A DNA stretch of 64,000 nt from Methylotuvimicrobium sp. KM2 (lineage in GTDB: Bacteria > Pseudomonadota > Gammaproteobacteria > Methylococcales > Methylomonadaceae): the NCBI RefSeq assembly GCF_038051925.1, contig NZ_CP150634.1, positions 3,294,300-3,358,299 of the forward strand. The letters are read 5' to 3'. The number at the start of each line of letters is the position of its first letter. Within the stretch, counting starts at the first letter, position 1. Shown here in pieces: positions 28,786-37,884 of the stretch. Below the pieces are notes generated by a model. It had not been told where the DNA came from. It worked only from the letters and a program-made list of their open reading frames with translations, and did not search any database. The translations under genes were made by a program, and so were the position numbers.

Positions 28786-29196
28786 ATGACACTATCGACC
28801 AATATTAAAATCGCGATTTTTATGTCCGTACTGGCGGCTATCCTAATCATGCCCGGAGCCGCTTTTTGGTTACTGGAGTCGATTGTAATCGGCTTGTTTG
28901 AAGTGCTTGAATTGGCATTGGATGAAATTGTCGAGCATCTTTTTCATACCAGTAGACACACGACTCAGGTTATTGTGTTTTACATTATGTGGGGTCTGTT
29001 TATTGGCGCCGCTTATTGGTTGTATCGTCACTCAAAACGCTTATATTCCAACGTCAAGGCCGAATTCCCGGATTGGTGGTTTCATACGCGCGAAAAGGCG
29101 TCATTAAACTGGAAGGAATTACCGTTTCGTAAAAAAATCAAAATGATTTCCGGTTGCTCGATCGGCGCGGCATTTGTCGCCGTAATCGTTTTATAA
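28786..29196 (+). CDS. Three-helix membrane protein, unknown function
   Basis: A 136-residue protein with hydrophobic helices at about 8-38, 64-82 and 118-136, and an amphipathic charged loop before the third (WWFHTREKASLNWKELPFRKK). It starts with an ATG in a region following AT-rich sequence, and the 5' side is a plausible promoter. I cannot name a family. It is flanked by repeats on both sides and has no operon partner. Confidence 0.65.
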   Translation: MTLSTNIKIAIFMSVLAAILIMPGAAFWLLESIVIGLFEVLELALDEIVEHLFHTSRHTTQVIVFYIMWGLFIGAAYWLYRHSKRLYSNVKAEFPDWWFHTREKASLNWKELPFRKKIKMISGCSIGAAFVAVIVL

Positions 29197-29391
29197 ACTG
29201 TCCCGATTCACTAATGGCTTCAGCTAACAAACACCATACCCGCAATCTAAAGCCGCGGAATAAAAGCTTGGTAACGTCGATGCCCTTTTTGCAAACCAAA
29301 TTTCGTCACTGGAGCACTAGTCAAACGGCGCTGTAAACATCAGCAATTCCTAATTTTTAGCCGGCATCAAGCCACCATGCATGGGTTTACC

Positions 29392-29455
29392 CAGAACCTA
29401 AATTCCATAGCTCTTTGGCTATGTTAACTATCTTGGATAATTTAGGTGCTGGGTG
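29392..29455. repeat. Hairpin repeat (ACCTAAATTCC family)
   Basis: A palindromic element with arms GAACCTAAATTCCATAG and GATAATTTAGGTGCTGGG. Copies or relatives lie at about 9330-9383, 15871-15990, 31926-32062 and 38447-38505, usually nested in another repeat. Confidence 0.8.
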
Positions 29456-29694
29456 AACGGCGTTCCTCGACAGGCCTACCTAGCCCCCTGAATACGGCGA
29501 AATTTTTCAAACTGGGAATTGCATGCTTGGGATTTAAGCCCTCGCCCAAGAGGGATTGCCATGGAGAGCGGATATTCGGATTTTGCATGAGCAAAATTTT
29601 CAGGACACCTTGGCGCCTTGATACGCTAATAGCGGGACTTGACGCACGATAAGGATTTCGTAATAAATAACGTCCTGGAACGATGAGCTTTGTT

Positions 29695-29801
29695 GAGGGT
29701 TCGGTAACTCGCTTGGCAGGACGCCGTGAATACGTCCTTGTAGGCTTGACGGCGGCTTTCCCTGCCGCCGACACCTGCCAATCGAGCAACCGAACCCTTC
29801 C
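29695..29801. repeat. Palindromic repeat (GGGTTCGG family), best copy
   Basis: Ends AGGGTTCGGTAACTCGCTTG and CAATCGAGCAACCGAACCCT are an imperfect inverted repeat. The inner arm GACGGCGGCTTTCCCTGCCGCC forms a hairpin of its own. Related copies: 54961-55063, 15646-15850 (partial), 30110-30180 and within the MITE at 39617-39790. Confidence 0.8.
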
Positions 29802-29842
29802 TAAAATAAGGAAGTTATTTACGAGCAAATCCTAAGCAGAAA

Positions 29843-29955
29843 CTGATGGAGTAAAACATCCCATCAGATTAAGTTCTTGCCGATAGGAAGCAATTTCCCC
29901 CAAATGCTTCCGTGCTTTGAGAGTTGGAAAATAGGATTTTCCAACTCTTTTTTTT
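29843..29955 (+). ncRNA. Candidate structured small RNA ending in a strong terminator
   Basis: Three perfect hairpins follow each other in an otherwise geneless gap: CTGATGG (29843) with CCATCAG (29861); GGAAGCA (29886) with TGCTTCC (29905); and AGAGTTGGAAAA (29920) with TTTTCCAACTCT (29937), a 12-base stem and five-base loop followed by eight T. The last is a textbook rightward terminator. No gene upstream is in a position to need it, so an independent RNA is the best reading. I do not recognise it as a known family, and no promoter is proven. Confidence 0.5.
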
Positions 29956-29999
29956 GCCCTCCACCTTGTGAACGCTCACACAAGCCATCCATCGCGCTG

Positions 30000-30248
30000 A
30001 AACCCGCTACCGGAAATCAGCAACCTCTTACCGGTTCCGTACTTGCCTAGTAATCAAGAAAAATGACTCTTCAGCACGATAAGGATTTCGACATAAATAA
30101 ACTGCCAATTTTTGGCGAATTCGGTTGCTCGACTGGCGAGTGCCGGCGGCAGGGAAAGCCGCCGACAAGCCTAAAAGGAAGTCGATGCCAAATTTTGATC
30201 TACGATAGGTATATTTTTCGCGAAATCCTAAGCACCCGTTTCAACACT
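30000..30248. repeat. Repeat fragments between candidate RNA and HDOD gene
   Basis: The stretch from GGCGAATTCGGTTGCTCGAC through CGGCGGCAGGGAAAGCCGCCG matches the 29695-type palindrome, and GCCAAATTTTGATCTACGA with TAGGTATA at 30204-30211 is a TATACC-type end. Confidence 0.6.
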
Positions 30249-31694
30249 TTACCTCGCCTGCATACGGTAGAGAGACAGACCAATATTAGCCTGTTGAACA
30301 AAATGTTTGAACGCCTTGAATTCATCCTCGGTCAATTCAAGATTGCTGTAGGCGCGATCGCAATAAATTAAGCCGATAGGTTTGTCGCCTGAACAAACAG
30401 CCATCAATAAACAAGATTGTATACCGATCGTCTTGACATAGCTTTCGCTATACAAAGATTTGTTTTCTTTCGGGTTTATCCAATAACCCTCGTGATTGGC
30501 AATCGTTTGAAAAAACAAATTAGGCGGAGACTTACTAAGCTCGAAGCGAATCTTTTGTAAATAACTATCCTTACGCCAACCCAAAGCCACTTTCTCCAAC
30601 AATGCATTTTTATCTTTTGTTAAAAGAGCGAAAATGGTTCGATCCATGCCGATTCCGCGTTGAATACCCTCCAATACGGTTTCAAGCAACAGGTTGATAT
30701 CGATTCTTCCGCTCAATATTGTGGTGATATCTTGCAAAATTTGAAATTGCAAGACTTTTCGATCCATATTTTGCGTCGATGCATTCAATTCGGAATTTTG
30801 CCGAACATTATGTTGAATTAAATTCGAAGCCTCCGTTGCGCCGAAATGGCAAGCAATGTTTGCCGCAATGTCGGTATTTTTACGGAGACTCGCCTCAATC
30901 GCTTCTTTCGACTGTCCGGTCATGGACTCGATTTTTTCGACACAGGCGTAATAACTTTGGGTACCGACTCCTTCCCGTAACGCTTCGACGACTTCGCAGC
31001 CGATGCGAACGAATTTAACCCGCGGATCGACGTCCCTGGTGCTTTTTTTAATAGTCGCTTCGATTAAGCCTTTTAAATTCCAAGTCTTGCACAATGAAAT
31101 ATCCAAATCAGCCAGTTTGAAACCCAGCACTTGCTTTTCGGCCGCTTCGTTGCTTAGACCGTTTTTCAGCAAAGCCTGAATTCTATCGCCCTGTACCCCA
31201 CAAAAACACCAAAAAGCAATGCTTCCGATATTTTTCAGCAACGCTGCGATAAAAACCTCTTCCGGCGAAGGATCTTTTGCCGCGACTGCCAAGGCCTTGG
31301 CCTGAACAGCCGTATGAATAGCCTTGGCAATTTCTTCATTGGCGCGGCGCCTGTTGTTCGGCGACAGAATCGCCTCAAAAAGCGAGCAAGCCAGTGTCAG
31401 CTCTCGAATGACCTCGATACCGAGAATCACAATAGCTCGAGATACGGTCACCATCTGTTTTCGCGAGGGATTGTAATAGATACTGTTGCTTAGCTTTAAT
31501 AGTTTTGCTGTTAGATTAGGATCTTGAAGTATTACAGGGGCAAGTTCCATCGCGCCTTTCTTTTCGTCCTCTATAATGTAGTTGATACTCTGCACGGTAT
31601 CTGAAAATACCGGCATTTCCCGATCGCGCAATACTGCTGTCCAACCCTCAAGCGACCGAGGCTCGCCTTTAATTTCAGCATCCTGTTTTTTCAT
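30249..31694 (-). CDS. HDOD-GAF signalling protein
   Basis: A 481-residue cytoplasmic protein. Residues 20-230 form an HDOD domain (LAPVILQDPNLTAKLLKLSNS, VSRAIVILGIEVIRELTLA). The family resembles HD phosphohydrolases but lacks the metal-site residues, so it acts as a binding module. About residues 320-475 form a GAF domain (ILQDITTILSGRIDINLLLETVLEGIQ, MAVCSGDKPIGLIYCDR). HDOD-GAF proteins sense small ligands or cyclic nucleotides in second-messenger control, but no ligand is known here. The gene is transcribed alone and leftward into a repeat-filled gap. Confidence 0.85.
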   Translation of the reverse strand: MKKQDAEIKGEPRSLEGWTAVLRDREMPVFSDTVQSINYIIEDEKKGAMELAPVILQDPNLTAKLLKLSNSIYYNPSRKQMVTVSRAIVILGIEVIRELTLACSLFEAILSPNNRRRANEEIAKAIHTAVQAKALAVAAKDPSPEEVFIAALLKNIGSIAFWCFCGVQGDRIQALLKNGLSNEAAEKQVLGFKLADLDISLCKTWNLKGLIEATIKKSTRDVDPRVKFVRIGCEVVEALREGVGTQSYYACVEKIESMTGQSKEAIEASLRKNTDIAANIACHFGATEASNLIQHNVRQNSELNASTQNMDRKVLQFQILQDITTILSGRIDINLLLETVLEGIQRGIGMDRTIFALLTKDKNALLEKVALGWRKDSYLQKIRFELSKSPPNLFFQTIANHEGYWINPKENKSLYSESYVKTIGIQSCLLMAVCSGDKPIGLIYCDRAYSNLELTEDEFKAFKHFVQQANIGLSLYRMQAR

Positions 31695-31817
31695 GTTTTG
31701 GTCATATGTTAAACATTCTTATTATATGAATAGGCCGACGGGTTTGCATTATCCCAATAAAAAGCATTTTTCCCGCGAAACACACCAAAATAACGAAAAA
31801 TCTCAATTAGCGATAAA

Positions 31818-32116
31818 TATACCTTTAGCACTTCAAATTTCGGCAGTGGCTAAGTAGGCACCGAGGTATTCGATTCCTCACCTAACGCTAGGCGAGGAGC
31901 TGACATAGAGCCATGGACATATTTACCCAGCACCTAAATTCCATAACCCATTGGCCATGGTTAATGGTCTTGGATAATTTATCCAGCAACTAAATGAGCC
32001 ATGAATTTTGTATCATTGCCAAATACCTATGGAATTTAGATGCTGGATTTAGGTGCTGGGTTTACGGCAACCTTTGACGGGCACCCCAGGGCCGAATTTT
32101 GATCACCGATGGGTAG
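31818..32116. repeat. MITE-like repeat, TATACC family, copy C, with nested hairpins
   Basis: Inverted relative to copy A: left TATACCTTTAGCACTTCAAA, right GAATTTTGATCACCGATGGG. Inside lie two hairpins of the ACCTAAATTCC family (about 31926-32062), so one repeat has inserted in another. Length about 299 bases. Confidence 0.7.
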
Positions 32117-32134
32117 ATGCGTTTTAACCCAATC

Positions 32135-32740
32135 CTAAATATTGCACCGCTTGCTACGCCTTTTTTTAACATGAAAAAACAAATACCCTCCCACGATTGC
32201 CGCGATGATAAATACCACGATATTCGCTTGCATGACATACGCCACGACGGCTTTACCGTAATGATAATACAGCGAGAAAAAAACAATCGTCGAAATCGTG
32301 CAAGCCAATAAGTCCGCCAATGCAAACTTGATGAAACTCATCTTGCCTAGCCCCGCGCACAAAAACAGCCCGTTTCTAACCCCAAAAGGAATAAAGCGCC
32401 CTAATATCAGCGTTGCAATACCGTGACTTTCGTAATAGGCGTGAATCTTTTCGACCCTTTTCGGCGGCACCATTTTAGCAAAAAAGCGGATATGTAATAT
32501 TTTAGGCCCGACAAATCGCCCCAAACTATAGCAGATCAAATCCGAACCGTAAGCACCTAGATAGACCGCGACAAATAAATAAGGCAATTGATCCGGATAT
32601 TGCCTTGCCAACACCCCCGAAATAAACAGCATTGCATCCTCGGATACCGGAATATTAAGGCCCGCCAACAGCAGCGATCCGAAAATAATAAAATGAGCAT
32701 ATTCAATATGAGCTTGAATGAGAGCAATCAGCGTTTCCAT
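32135..32740 (-). CDS. DedA-family membrane protein
   Basis: A 201-residue membrane protein of the DedA/VTT family. The N-terminal half-helix with GSLLLAGLNIPVSEDAMLFISG carries the conserved acidic residue. The family's central motif is seen as GRFIPFGVRNGLFLCAGLG, with an arginine and glycine-rich turn. Four to five hydrophobic helices and a basic tail (KKRRSKRC) follow. DedA proteins scramble or flip undecaprenyl phosphate and other lipids, so a lipid-carrier recycling role is likely; the exact cargo is unknown. Confidence 0.82.
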   Translation of the reverse strand: METLIALIQAHIEYAHFIIFGSLLLAGLNIPVSEDAMLFISGVLARQYPDQLPYLFVAVYLGAYGSDLICYSLGRFVGPKILHIRFFAKMVPPKRVEKIHAYYESHGIATLILGRFIPFGVRNGLFLCAGLGKMSFIKFALADLLACTISTIVFFSLYYHYGKAVVAYVMQANIVVFIIAAIVGGYLFFHVKKRRSKRCNI

Positions 32741-32846
32741 GGATTAATCAAGTATTAATAATGTTTAAATTTCTTTGCATCGTCATGGCAGAGCCATGCA
32801 GAGTGTTTTACAATCAGTTTGTCAATCACTCATCCCCAAAACAAGC

Positions 32847-34460
32847 ATGGCACCGCCTCAACTCAACAGCATACTGGAATATCACCAACGAACCAAACAC
32901 CATTTGGACCGTTATGCCAAAGGCCCAAACGGACTCGATTGGGCCGACCAACCGGACCCGTTCAGACGTTTCGAAGGCTGTGAAAGAATTAAATTACCTT
33001 TACCCAAAAACGTCCCCTCACCCACCTATAACGAACTTCAAAATCCCGAGCTAATTCCACCACAGCCATTCAACCGAAATAATCTGGGGCTTATGATGGC
33101 ATTGAGCTTCGGACTTTCCGCATGGAAACAATACGGCGAGGATCGGTGGGCTCTGCGCTGCAACCCGTCCAGCGGCAATCTCCATCCGACCGAAGCCTAT
33201 CTAATCAATACAGTGGACACAGACCTTCCGCCCGGTGTTTATCATTATTTGAGTCACGACCATGTCTTGGAAATGCGCGGTAATTGGCGTCAGACGCCGG
33301 CATTTAGCGGGATATTGATCGGTTTGAGCTCTATCCATTGGCGGGAAGCCTGGAAATACGGCGAACGCGCATTTCGCTATTGCCAACATGACATCGGCCA
33401 TGCACTAGGCGCGTTGCGCTATGCAGCCGCCACTCTGGGTTGGTCGGTCGAACTGCTGGCCGAATGCGGCGACGAAGCGATTGCGCGACTATTAGGTCTG
33501 GACCGCCACGACGAGTTCATTGCAGAGGAAAACGAAGCCCCCGATTTATTATGCCGAATTCACGCCGGCTCTCAGATATCTCCGGACGAATCGGTTAATC
33601 GCTACCTAGCTGAACTTAGCATCGACAATTGGTTTGGCAAGGCCAATCGCTTGAGCCGTTACCACCATTTTCATTGGCCGTTAATCGATTCAGCAGCGCA
33701 AGCTGCTGCCAAACCCGACACAGAAGAAAACCACCGGCATCCGGCGATGGCCGTATCGCCCCAATTAACAAACGCTTCTACAAGCGCGTTCGAAATCATT
33801 CGGCAGCGGCGTAGCGCTCAACATTTCGACGGTCAAACGCCGATCGAGCTAAATCATTTTTATCGCATTCTGCAAGCCACGACGCCTGAAAACTTAATCC
33901 CCTTCGATCTTTGGCGTTGGCCTGCGAAAATTCATTTATTTTTATTCGTGCATCGCGTCGAAGGCTTGCAACCGGGTCTCTACGCCCTCCCGCGAAATCA
34001 GGCAAGCCTTGAAATACTGAGGGAAGGCACTCGATCCGAATTCATTTGGCAAAAGGTCGAAGGTGTGTCCGAAACGCCGATGCTGTACAACTTACTCAAC
34101 GCCGATTGCCGACGCGCAGCCAAAACGCTATCGTGCCATCAAGATATCGCCGCCGATAGCGCCTTCAGTTTAGCGATGGTCGCAGAGTTCGGCGATGAAT
34201 TGGCAAAAGAACCGTGGCAATATCGCCGTCGATTTTGGGAAAGCGGCTTGGTCGGCCAAGCATTATATCTTGAAGCCGAAGTCATAGGAATGCGCGGAAC
34301 CGGCATCGGCTGTTTTTTTGATGACGCGGTACACGAGGTTCTGGGAATAAACGACACCAGCCTACAAAGCATTTATCATTTTACGATCGGCAAGCCATTA
34401 GAAGACAGCAGGCTTCAAACGCTGGCGCCGTATTTTCATCTACACAATGAATCACGTTAA
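32847..34460 (+). CDS. SagB/ThcOx-type oxidoreductase, two nitroreductase domains
   Basis: From the ATG at 32847 the protein has 537 residues; an upstream in-frame start would add 24 residues without similarity to anything. Two tandem nitroreductase-fold domains are visible. The first (about 55-270) has the CNPSSGNLHPTEAYLI flavin-binding stretch and GHALGALRYAAATLGW; the second (about 315-530) begins IIRQRRSAQHFDGQTPIEL. SagB-type members dehydrogenate peptide-derived azolines with FMN in bacteriocin maturation. Stand-alone members such as this have unknown substrates, since no cyclodehydratase or peptide gene is nearby. The DUF4405 membrane gene follows within 60 bases. Confidence 0.8.
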   Translation: MAPPQLNSILEYHQRTKHHLDRYAKGPNGLDWADQPDPFRRFEGCERIKLPLPKNVPSPTYNELQNPELIPPQPFNRNNLGLMMALSFGLSAWKQYGEDRWALRCNPSSGNLHPTEAYLINTVDTDLPPGVYHYLSHDHVLEMRGNWRQTPAFSGILIGLSSIHWREAWKYGERAFRYCQHDIGHALGALRYAAATLGWSVELLAECGDEAIARLLGLDRHDEFIAEENEAPDLLCRIHAGSQISPDESVNRYLAELSIDNWFGKANRLSRYHHFHWPLIDSAAQAAAKPDTEENHRHPAMAVSPQLTNASTSAFEIIRQRRSAQHFDGQTPIELNHFYRILQATTPENLIPFDLWRWPAKIHLFLFVHRVEGLQPGLYALPRNQASLEILREGTRSEFIWQKVEGVSETPMLYNLLNADCRRAAKTLSCHQDIAADSAFSLAMVAEFGDELAKEPWQYRRRFWESGLVGQALYLEAEVIGMRGTGIGCFFDDAVHEVLGINDTSLQSIYHFTIGKPLEDSRLQTLAPYFHLHNESR

Positions 34461-34519
34461 GCTTTTTGAAGAGCAAAGCTCAAGCAGTAACCTTTCAAGC
34501 ATTTGCGGATAAACCGACA

Positions 34520-35101
34520 ATGAAACGCAGCCATTTAAATTTCATCATCGATATCGTAGCCTTCGCGGGTTTTGTTTTTCTCACCACGACCGGCGTGCTG
34601 CTACGCTATCTGTTGCCGCCCGGTAGCGGACGCTTCGCGACAATTTTGGGGCTTGACCGCCACCAATGGGGAACCGTTCATTTCTGGGTATCGGTACTTT
34701 TTTTCGCGATATTGGCGTTACACTTGCTGCTGCATTGGCGTTGGGTTGTCGGCTTCATTTCAGGACGTGTCACGGAAGGGGCAGGGTTGCGTTTAGGACT
34801 AGGCCTAGTCGGCGTACTGACTTTGATCGCTTTTGCCGCTGCGCCGCTCGTCGCACCGATTGAAACATCGGGAACATCCGGCAAACAACTCCGTGCATGG
34901 AATAACGGATCTCTAACAATACGGGGCAGCATGACTTTAATAGAAACAGCGGAGACAGCTGGCGTACCGGTCGAATATTTACTTGAAAGACTGAATTTAC
35001 CCGAAACAACGAACAAAACGGCAAAACTGGGCCCGTTAAGCAGACAATACAACTTCACGATCAGCGATGTCAGAAAAGCCGTAATCGACTATCGAAAATA
35101 A
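34520..35101 (+). CDS. DUF4405 membrane protein (cytochrome b-like)
   Basis: From the ATG at 34520 the protein has 193 residues. Three hydrophobic helices (about 8-30, 55-80 and 95-120) carry histidines suited to heme ligation: DRHQWGTVHFWVSVLFFAILALHLLLHWRW. The C-terminal 70 residues are soluble and resemble a small domain with SMTLIETAETAGVPVEYLLERL. DUF4405 proteins are likely b-type cytochrome or quinone-linked membrane anchors. It follows the SagB-type oxidoreductase gene closely, so it may pass electrons for that flavin enzyme; this is inference. Confidence 0.72.
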   Translation: MKRSHLNFIIDIVAFAGFVFLTTTGVLLRYLLPPGSGRFATILGLDRHQWGTVHFWVSVLFFAILALHLLLHWRWVVGFISGRVTEGAGLRLGLGLVGVLTLIAFAAAPLVAPIETSGTSGKQLRAWNNGSLTIRGSMTLIETAETAGVPVEYLLERLNLPETTNKTAKLGPLSRQYNFTISDVRKAVIDYRK

Positions 35102-35195
35102 AAGAGAGCTTTCCCTTCACCCCGTCTTACCTATCCATGATTTTTTATCGACAACTGGACAAGTTTTTGCCCCTGAAAAGTCGACACTTTTTGGC

Positions 35196-35795
35196 TCATT
35201 CATAAGCCAATATCTGGCGTTTAATCGAAATCGCACCGCGTATTTCGCCGGCACTATAATTTATTGCGTCATCGTTCGGGTATTCGTGCGCCAATATCGT
35301 TTTAACCCCATCAGGTATGTCTTCCGCTTTACCATGACATTGCAAACACATCGGCTGAGTCGGTATGGCTTTCAGGTAACGAAACCAAAGCCCATCCGCT
35401 TCATCTACGATTGCGGACATTTCGAGCTCGTCGGTAGGTTCTCCAGATAAGTGATGCCTATCAAAACCTTCCAACTCGCGCCGCTCCCAGGTATCCGGCA
35501 CTCCCATCGATTTGTTGCGGGATTTAAGCGATACCCGTTTCACAATCCATCCGTCTTTCGAATAATCGGCTGCCAATGCCGGCGCAATTTGTTTGCAAAT
35601 AATAATCGCGTTTTCCGTGTCTGCTGATTCCAGTAACGATTTCAGCTTTCTACCCAGCGACTGCATGAACTCCTGCGCTGTTGCACGACTTTGTTCCAGA
35701 TAATGAATTTGCTCTTTTGGGCTGTCGGCAAAGACATATGCCGAAGAAACCGAAGCAATTAAAATCAAAAGACTTTTGGTCATGAATTTTGGCAT
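35196..35795 (-). CDS. Exported Tll0287-like (DUF3365) heme-binding protein
   Basis: From the ATG at 35795 (AGGAG seven bases before it) the protein has 199 residues. It begins with a signal peptide (MPKFMTKSLLILIASVSSAYVFA). The conserved CXXCH is in PMCLQCHGKAED near residue 155, and DGLWFRYLKAIP precedes it; this is the Tll0287-like domain, a c-type heme sensor fold. It should be periplasmic. It ends 95 bases from the end of the DUF4405 gene on the other strand, so the two converge. Function in redox sensing or electron transfer is possible but unproven. Confidence 0.78.
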   Translation of the reverse strand: MPKFMTKSLLILIASVSSAYVFADSPKEQIHYLEQSRATAQEFMQSLGRKLKSLLESADTENAIIICKQIAPALAADYSKDGWIVKRVSLKSRNKSMGVPDTWERRELEGFDRHHLSGEPTDELEMSAIVDEADGLWFRYLKAIPTQPMCLQCHGKAEDIPDGVKTILAHEYPNDDAINYSAGEIRGAISIKRQILAYE

Positions 35796-35867
35796 TTTAT
35801 GCTCCTGATATGGAAAAGTTAAATAGGGATGACATGGCTTTAGGCCCCTTACTTCGCCCTTTGACAA

Positions 35868-36243
35868 GAGGAACCATTATGAAAAGAATAACACTATCGT
35901 AACAACCGGGACTATCGAGACAACAAGAATTCGAAACACCCTATCTAATCCCTATCATCTTCATATCTCATAACTAAGCCTAAAACAATATATCCAGCCA
36001 CCTAGTCTTTACAAATCAATAAGTTGATATTATTTAACTTATTTAATAACCTATGCCGGCTGAATTGATAAGCGCTATCCAACAAGCCGATTATGGGAAA
36101 CACCCTTTGAAATTTCATTATAGATTTACACAATCCCTTTACAATGTCTAACGCGTACTCCTTTCCCGCTACTTTAGCGACAACCTGATTCAGTTTGTTC
36201 CCGCTGCAGATAAACGAGTTCGCAAATAGAAAGAGACATAAAT
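35868..36243. other. Intergenic upstream of mgtE, nothing recognised
   Basis: A 376-base AT-rich gap. It should hold the promoter of mgtE and of the heme-protein gene. I looked for an M-box or other Mg2+ riboswitch and could not identify one. Confidence 0.45.
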
Positions 36244-37596
36244 ATGCCGACCGCCATTCTGAACGACTACCTGCGCCGAGCTATTGAACGTAAAGATTAC
36301 CAAGCTGTTCGTCAATTTCTAGAAGAGTTTCAAGCCGTCGACCTGGCCGAACTGCTGCAAACCGTTCCGGTCGATGCTGCACGCGAACTGTTGATGTACT
36401 TACCGGTGGTGCAACGTGCGTCGGTTTTCGGGCATCTACCGGTCGACTGGCAGTCACAATTAACCACCGCAATGACCGATAAGGAAGTATCGCAGTTGCT
36501 TCGCCATCTCGACGCCGACGAAGGCGCCGATTTGCTCCATGTCCTACCTGAAAACCGTCACGACCGCGTGCTGCGTAAGATCGCACATGCCGAACGCGAA
36601 GCACTCAGACGCCTTGCGAGTTACGAAGAAGGCACAGCCGGCGCGATCATGACCAGCGATTATATGACCGTACCTGCCGAAATCACAGTTGGCGAAGCAC
36701 TCGACGTTATTCGAAAAAGCGCTCCCAGCGCCGAATTGATATATCAAATTTATACTGTCGACGCTCAATATCGTCTAATCGGCACGCTATCGTTACGCGA
36801 ACTAATCATGAACAAACCGGAAGCGCGAATCAAGGATGTCATGACTACCGACATGGTGAAAACAAAACTATCCGCCAAGCAAGAAGATGCCGCCAAATTA
36901 ATCAGTCGTTACGATTTACTGAGCTTGCCGGTCGTCGACGATGACGAACGTTTGGTCGGCATCATTACCTATGACGATGCAATGGACGTTGCCGAGGCAG
37001 AGGCAACCGAAGACATGCACAGAGGCGCAACGATCGGCCCTTTGGCCGGCAACTTTCGCGATGCGAGGTTATTTACACTTTACCGCAAGCGCATTCTCTG
37101 GTTACTGCTCTTGGTCTTCGGTAATTTAATTTCCGGTGCCGGCATTGCTTATTACGAAGATACGATTGCCGCTTATGTCGTACTGGTGTTCTTTTTGCCG
37201 CTACTCATCGGCAGCGGCGGCAACGCCGGATCGCAAGCCGCGACATTGGTCGTGCGCGGCATTGCCACCGGCGATGTCGCAATCAGCGACTGGGGAAAAT
37301 TGCTACTGAAAGAAATCGCCGTCGCAAGCGGATTGGGCCTAACCATGGCCGCTACCGTTTCATTGATCGGTGCTTATTGGGGCGGCTTCGACATTGCCTG
37401 GGTAGTTGCACTGAGCATGATATGTATCGTGATGACCGGCAGCCTGGTCGGGCTCTGCCTGCCCTTTATCTTGAACCGATTGGGCTGGGACCCTGCCACC
37501 GCCAGCGCGCCGCTAGTCACGACGATCGCCGACGCCTCCGGCGTGCTGATTTATTTCTGGATAGCGAATTGGATACTACAATTTCCGGCGCCTTAA
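36244..37596 (+). CDS. mgtE: Magnesium transporter MgtE
   Basis: A 450-residue inner-membrane Mg2+ channel. It has an N-terminal superhelical domain (about 1-130, HLDADEGADLLHVLPENRHDRVLRKI), a pair of CBS domains (about 130-260, GAIMTSDYMTVPAEITVGEAL and VVDDDERLVGIITYDDAMDV) and five C-terminal membrane helices. The pore motif is FFLPLLIGSGGNAGSQAATLVVRG near residue 315. The cytosolic domains close the channel at high intracellular Mg2+. Length and motifs match the family. The ATG has a purine-rich AGAAAGAGA stretch about nine bases upstream. Confidence 0.93.
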   Translation: MPTAILNDYLRRAIERKDYQAVRQFLEEFQAVDLAELLQTVPVDAARELLMYLPVVQRASVFGHLPVDWQSQLTTAMTDKEVSQLLRHLDADEGADLLHVLPENRHDRVLRKIAHAEREALRRLASYEEGTAGAIMTSDYMTVPAEITVGEALDVIRKSAPSAELIYQIYTVDAQYRLIGTLSLRELIMNKPEARIKDVMTTDMVKTKLSAKQEDAAKLISRYDLLSLPVVDDDERLVGIITYDDAMDVAEAEATEDMHRGATIGPLAGNFRDARLFTLYRKRILWLLLLVFGNLISGAGIAYYEDTIAAYVVLVFFLPLLIGSGGNAGSQAATLVVRGIATGDVAISDWGKLLLKEIAVASGLGLTMAATVSLIGAYWGGFDIAWVVALSMICIVMTGSLVGLCLPFILNRLGWDPATASAPLVTTIADASGVLIYFWIANWILQFPAP

Positions 37597-37662
37597 TCCA
37601 TACACATCAAGCTAAAATAGGCCAATCCGCTTCTGCCCTTTTCCAAGCTGCTATTAAAGCAT

Positions 37663-37744
37663 GTAGCCCGTATGCAGCGCAGCGGAATACGGGAATGGCG
37701 CTGCTCCGAGCTTCCCGGATTGCGCTGCGCTCCATCCGGGCTAC
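37663..37744. repeat. REP-like palindromic element, copy 2
   Basis: The same 82-base element as at 4448-4529, from GTAGCCC to GGGCTAC, with TGCAGCGCAGCGGAATACGG and CCGGATTGCGCTGCGCTCCA as arms. Confidence 0.85.
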
Positions 37745-37794
37745 GCTGTTAGGACTCGGCGGAAAAGGTCGGCAGTGACGGGGCGAGATAAAGG

Positions 37795-37876
37795 ATTTCT
37801 GGTATAAAGCACGGACGTATTTAACCAGCCCCTAACGGGCACCCCGGTGCCAAATTTCGATCTACGACGGATTATA
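37795..37876. repeat. Dispersed repeat fragment, TATACC type
   Basis: GGTATAAAGCACGGACGTAT on the left and CCAAATTTCGATCTACGACG on the right, with ACGGGCACCCCGGTG between, mark a degenerate copy of the TATACC-family repeat next to the pyrophosphatase gene. Confidence 0.5.
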
Positions 37877-37884
37877 TATTTCAG

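Noticed and set aside
29442..29828. A 128-codon minus-strand open frame
   Set aside because: It spans palindromic repeats and has no protein resemblance.
35868..36243. Mg2+ riboswitch before mgtE
   Set aside because: No M-box or ykoK-type conserved core could be found by eye.
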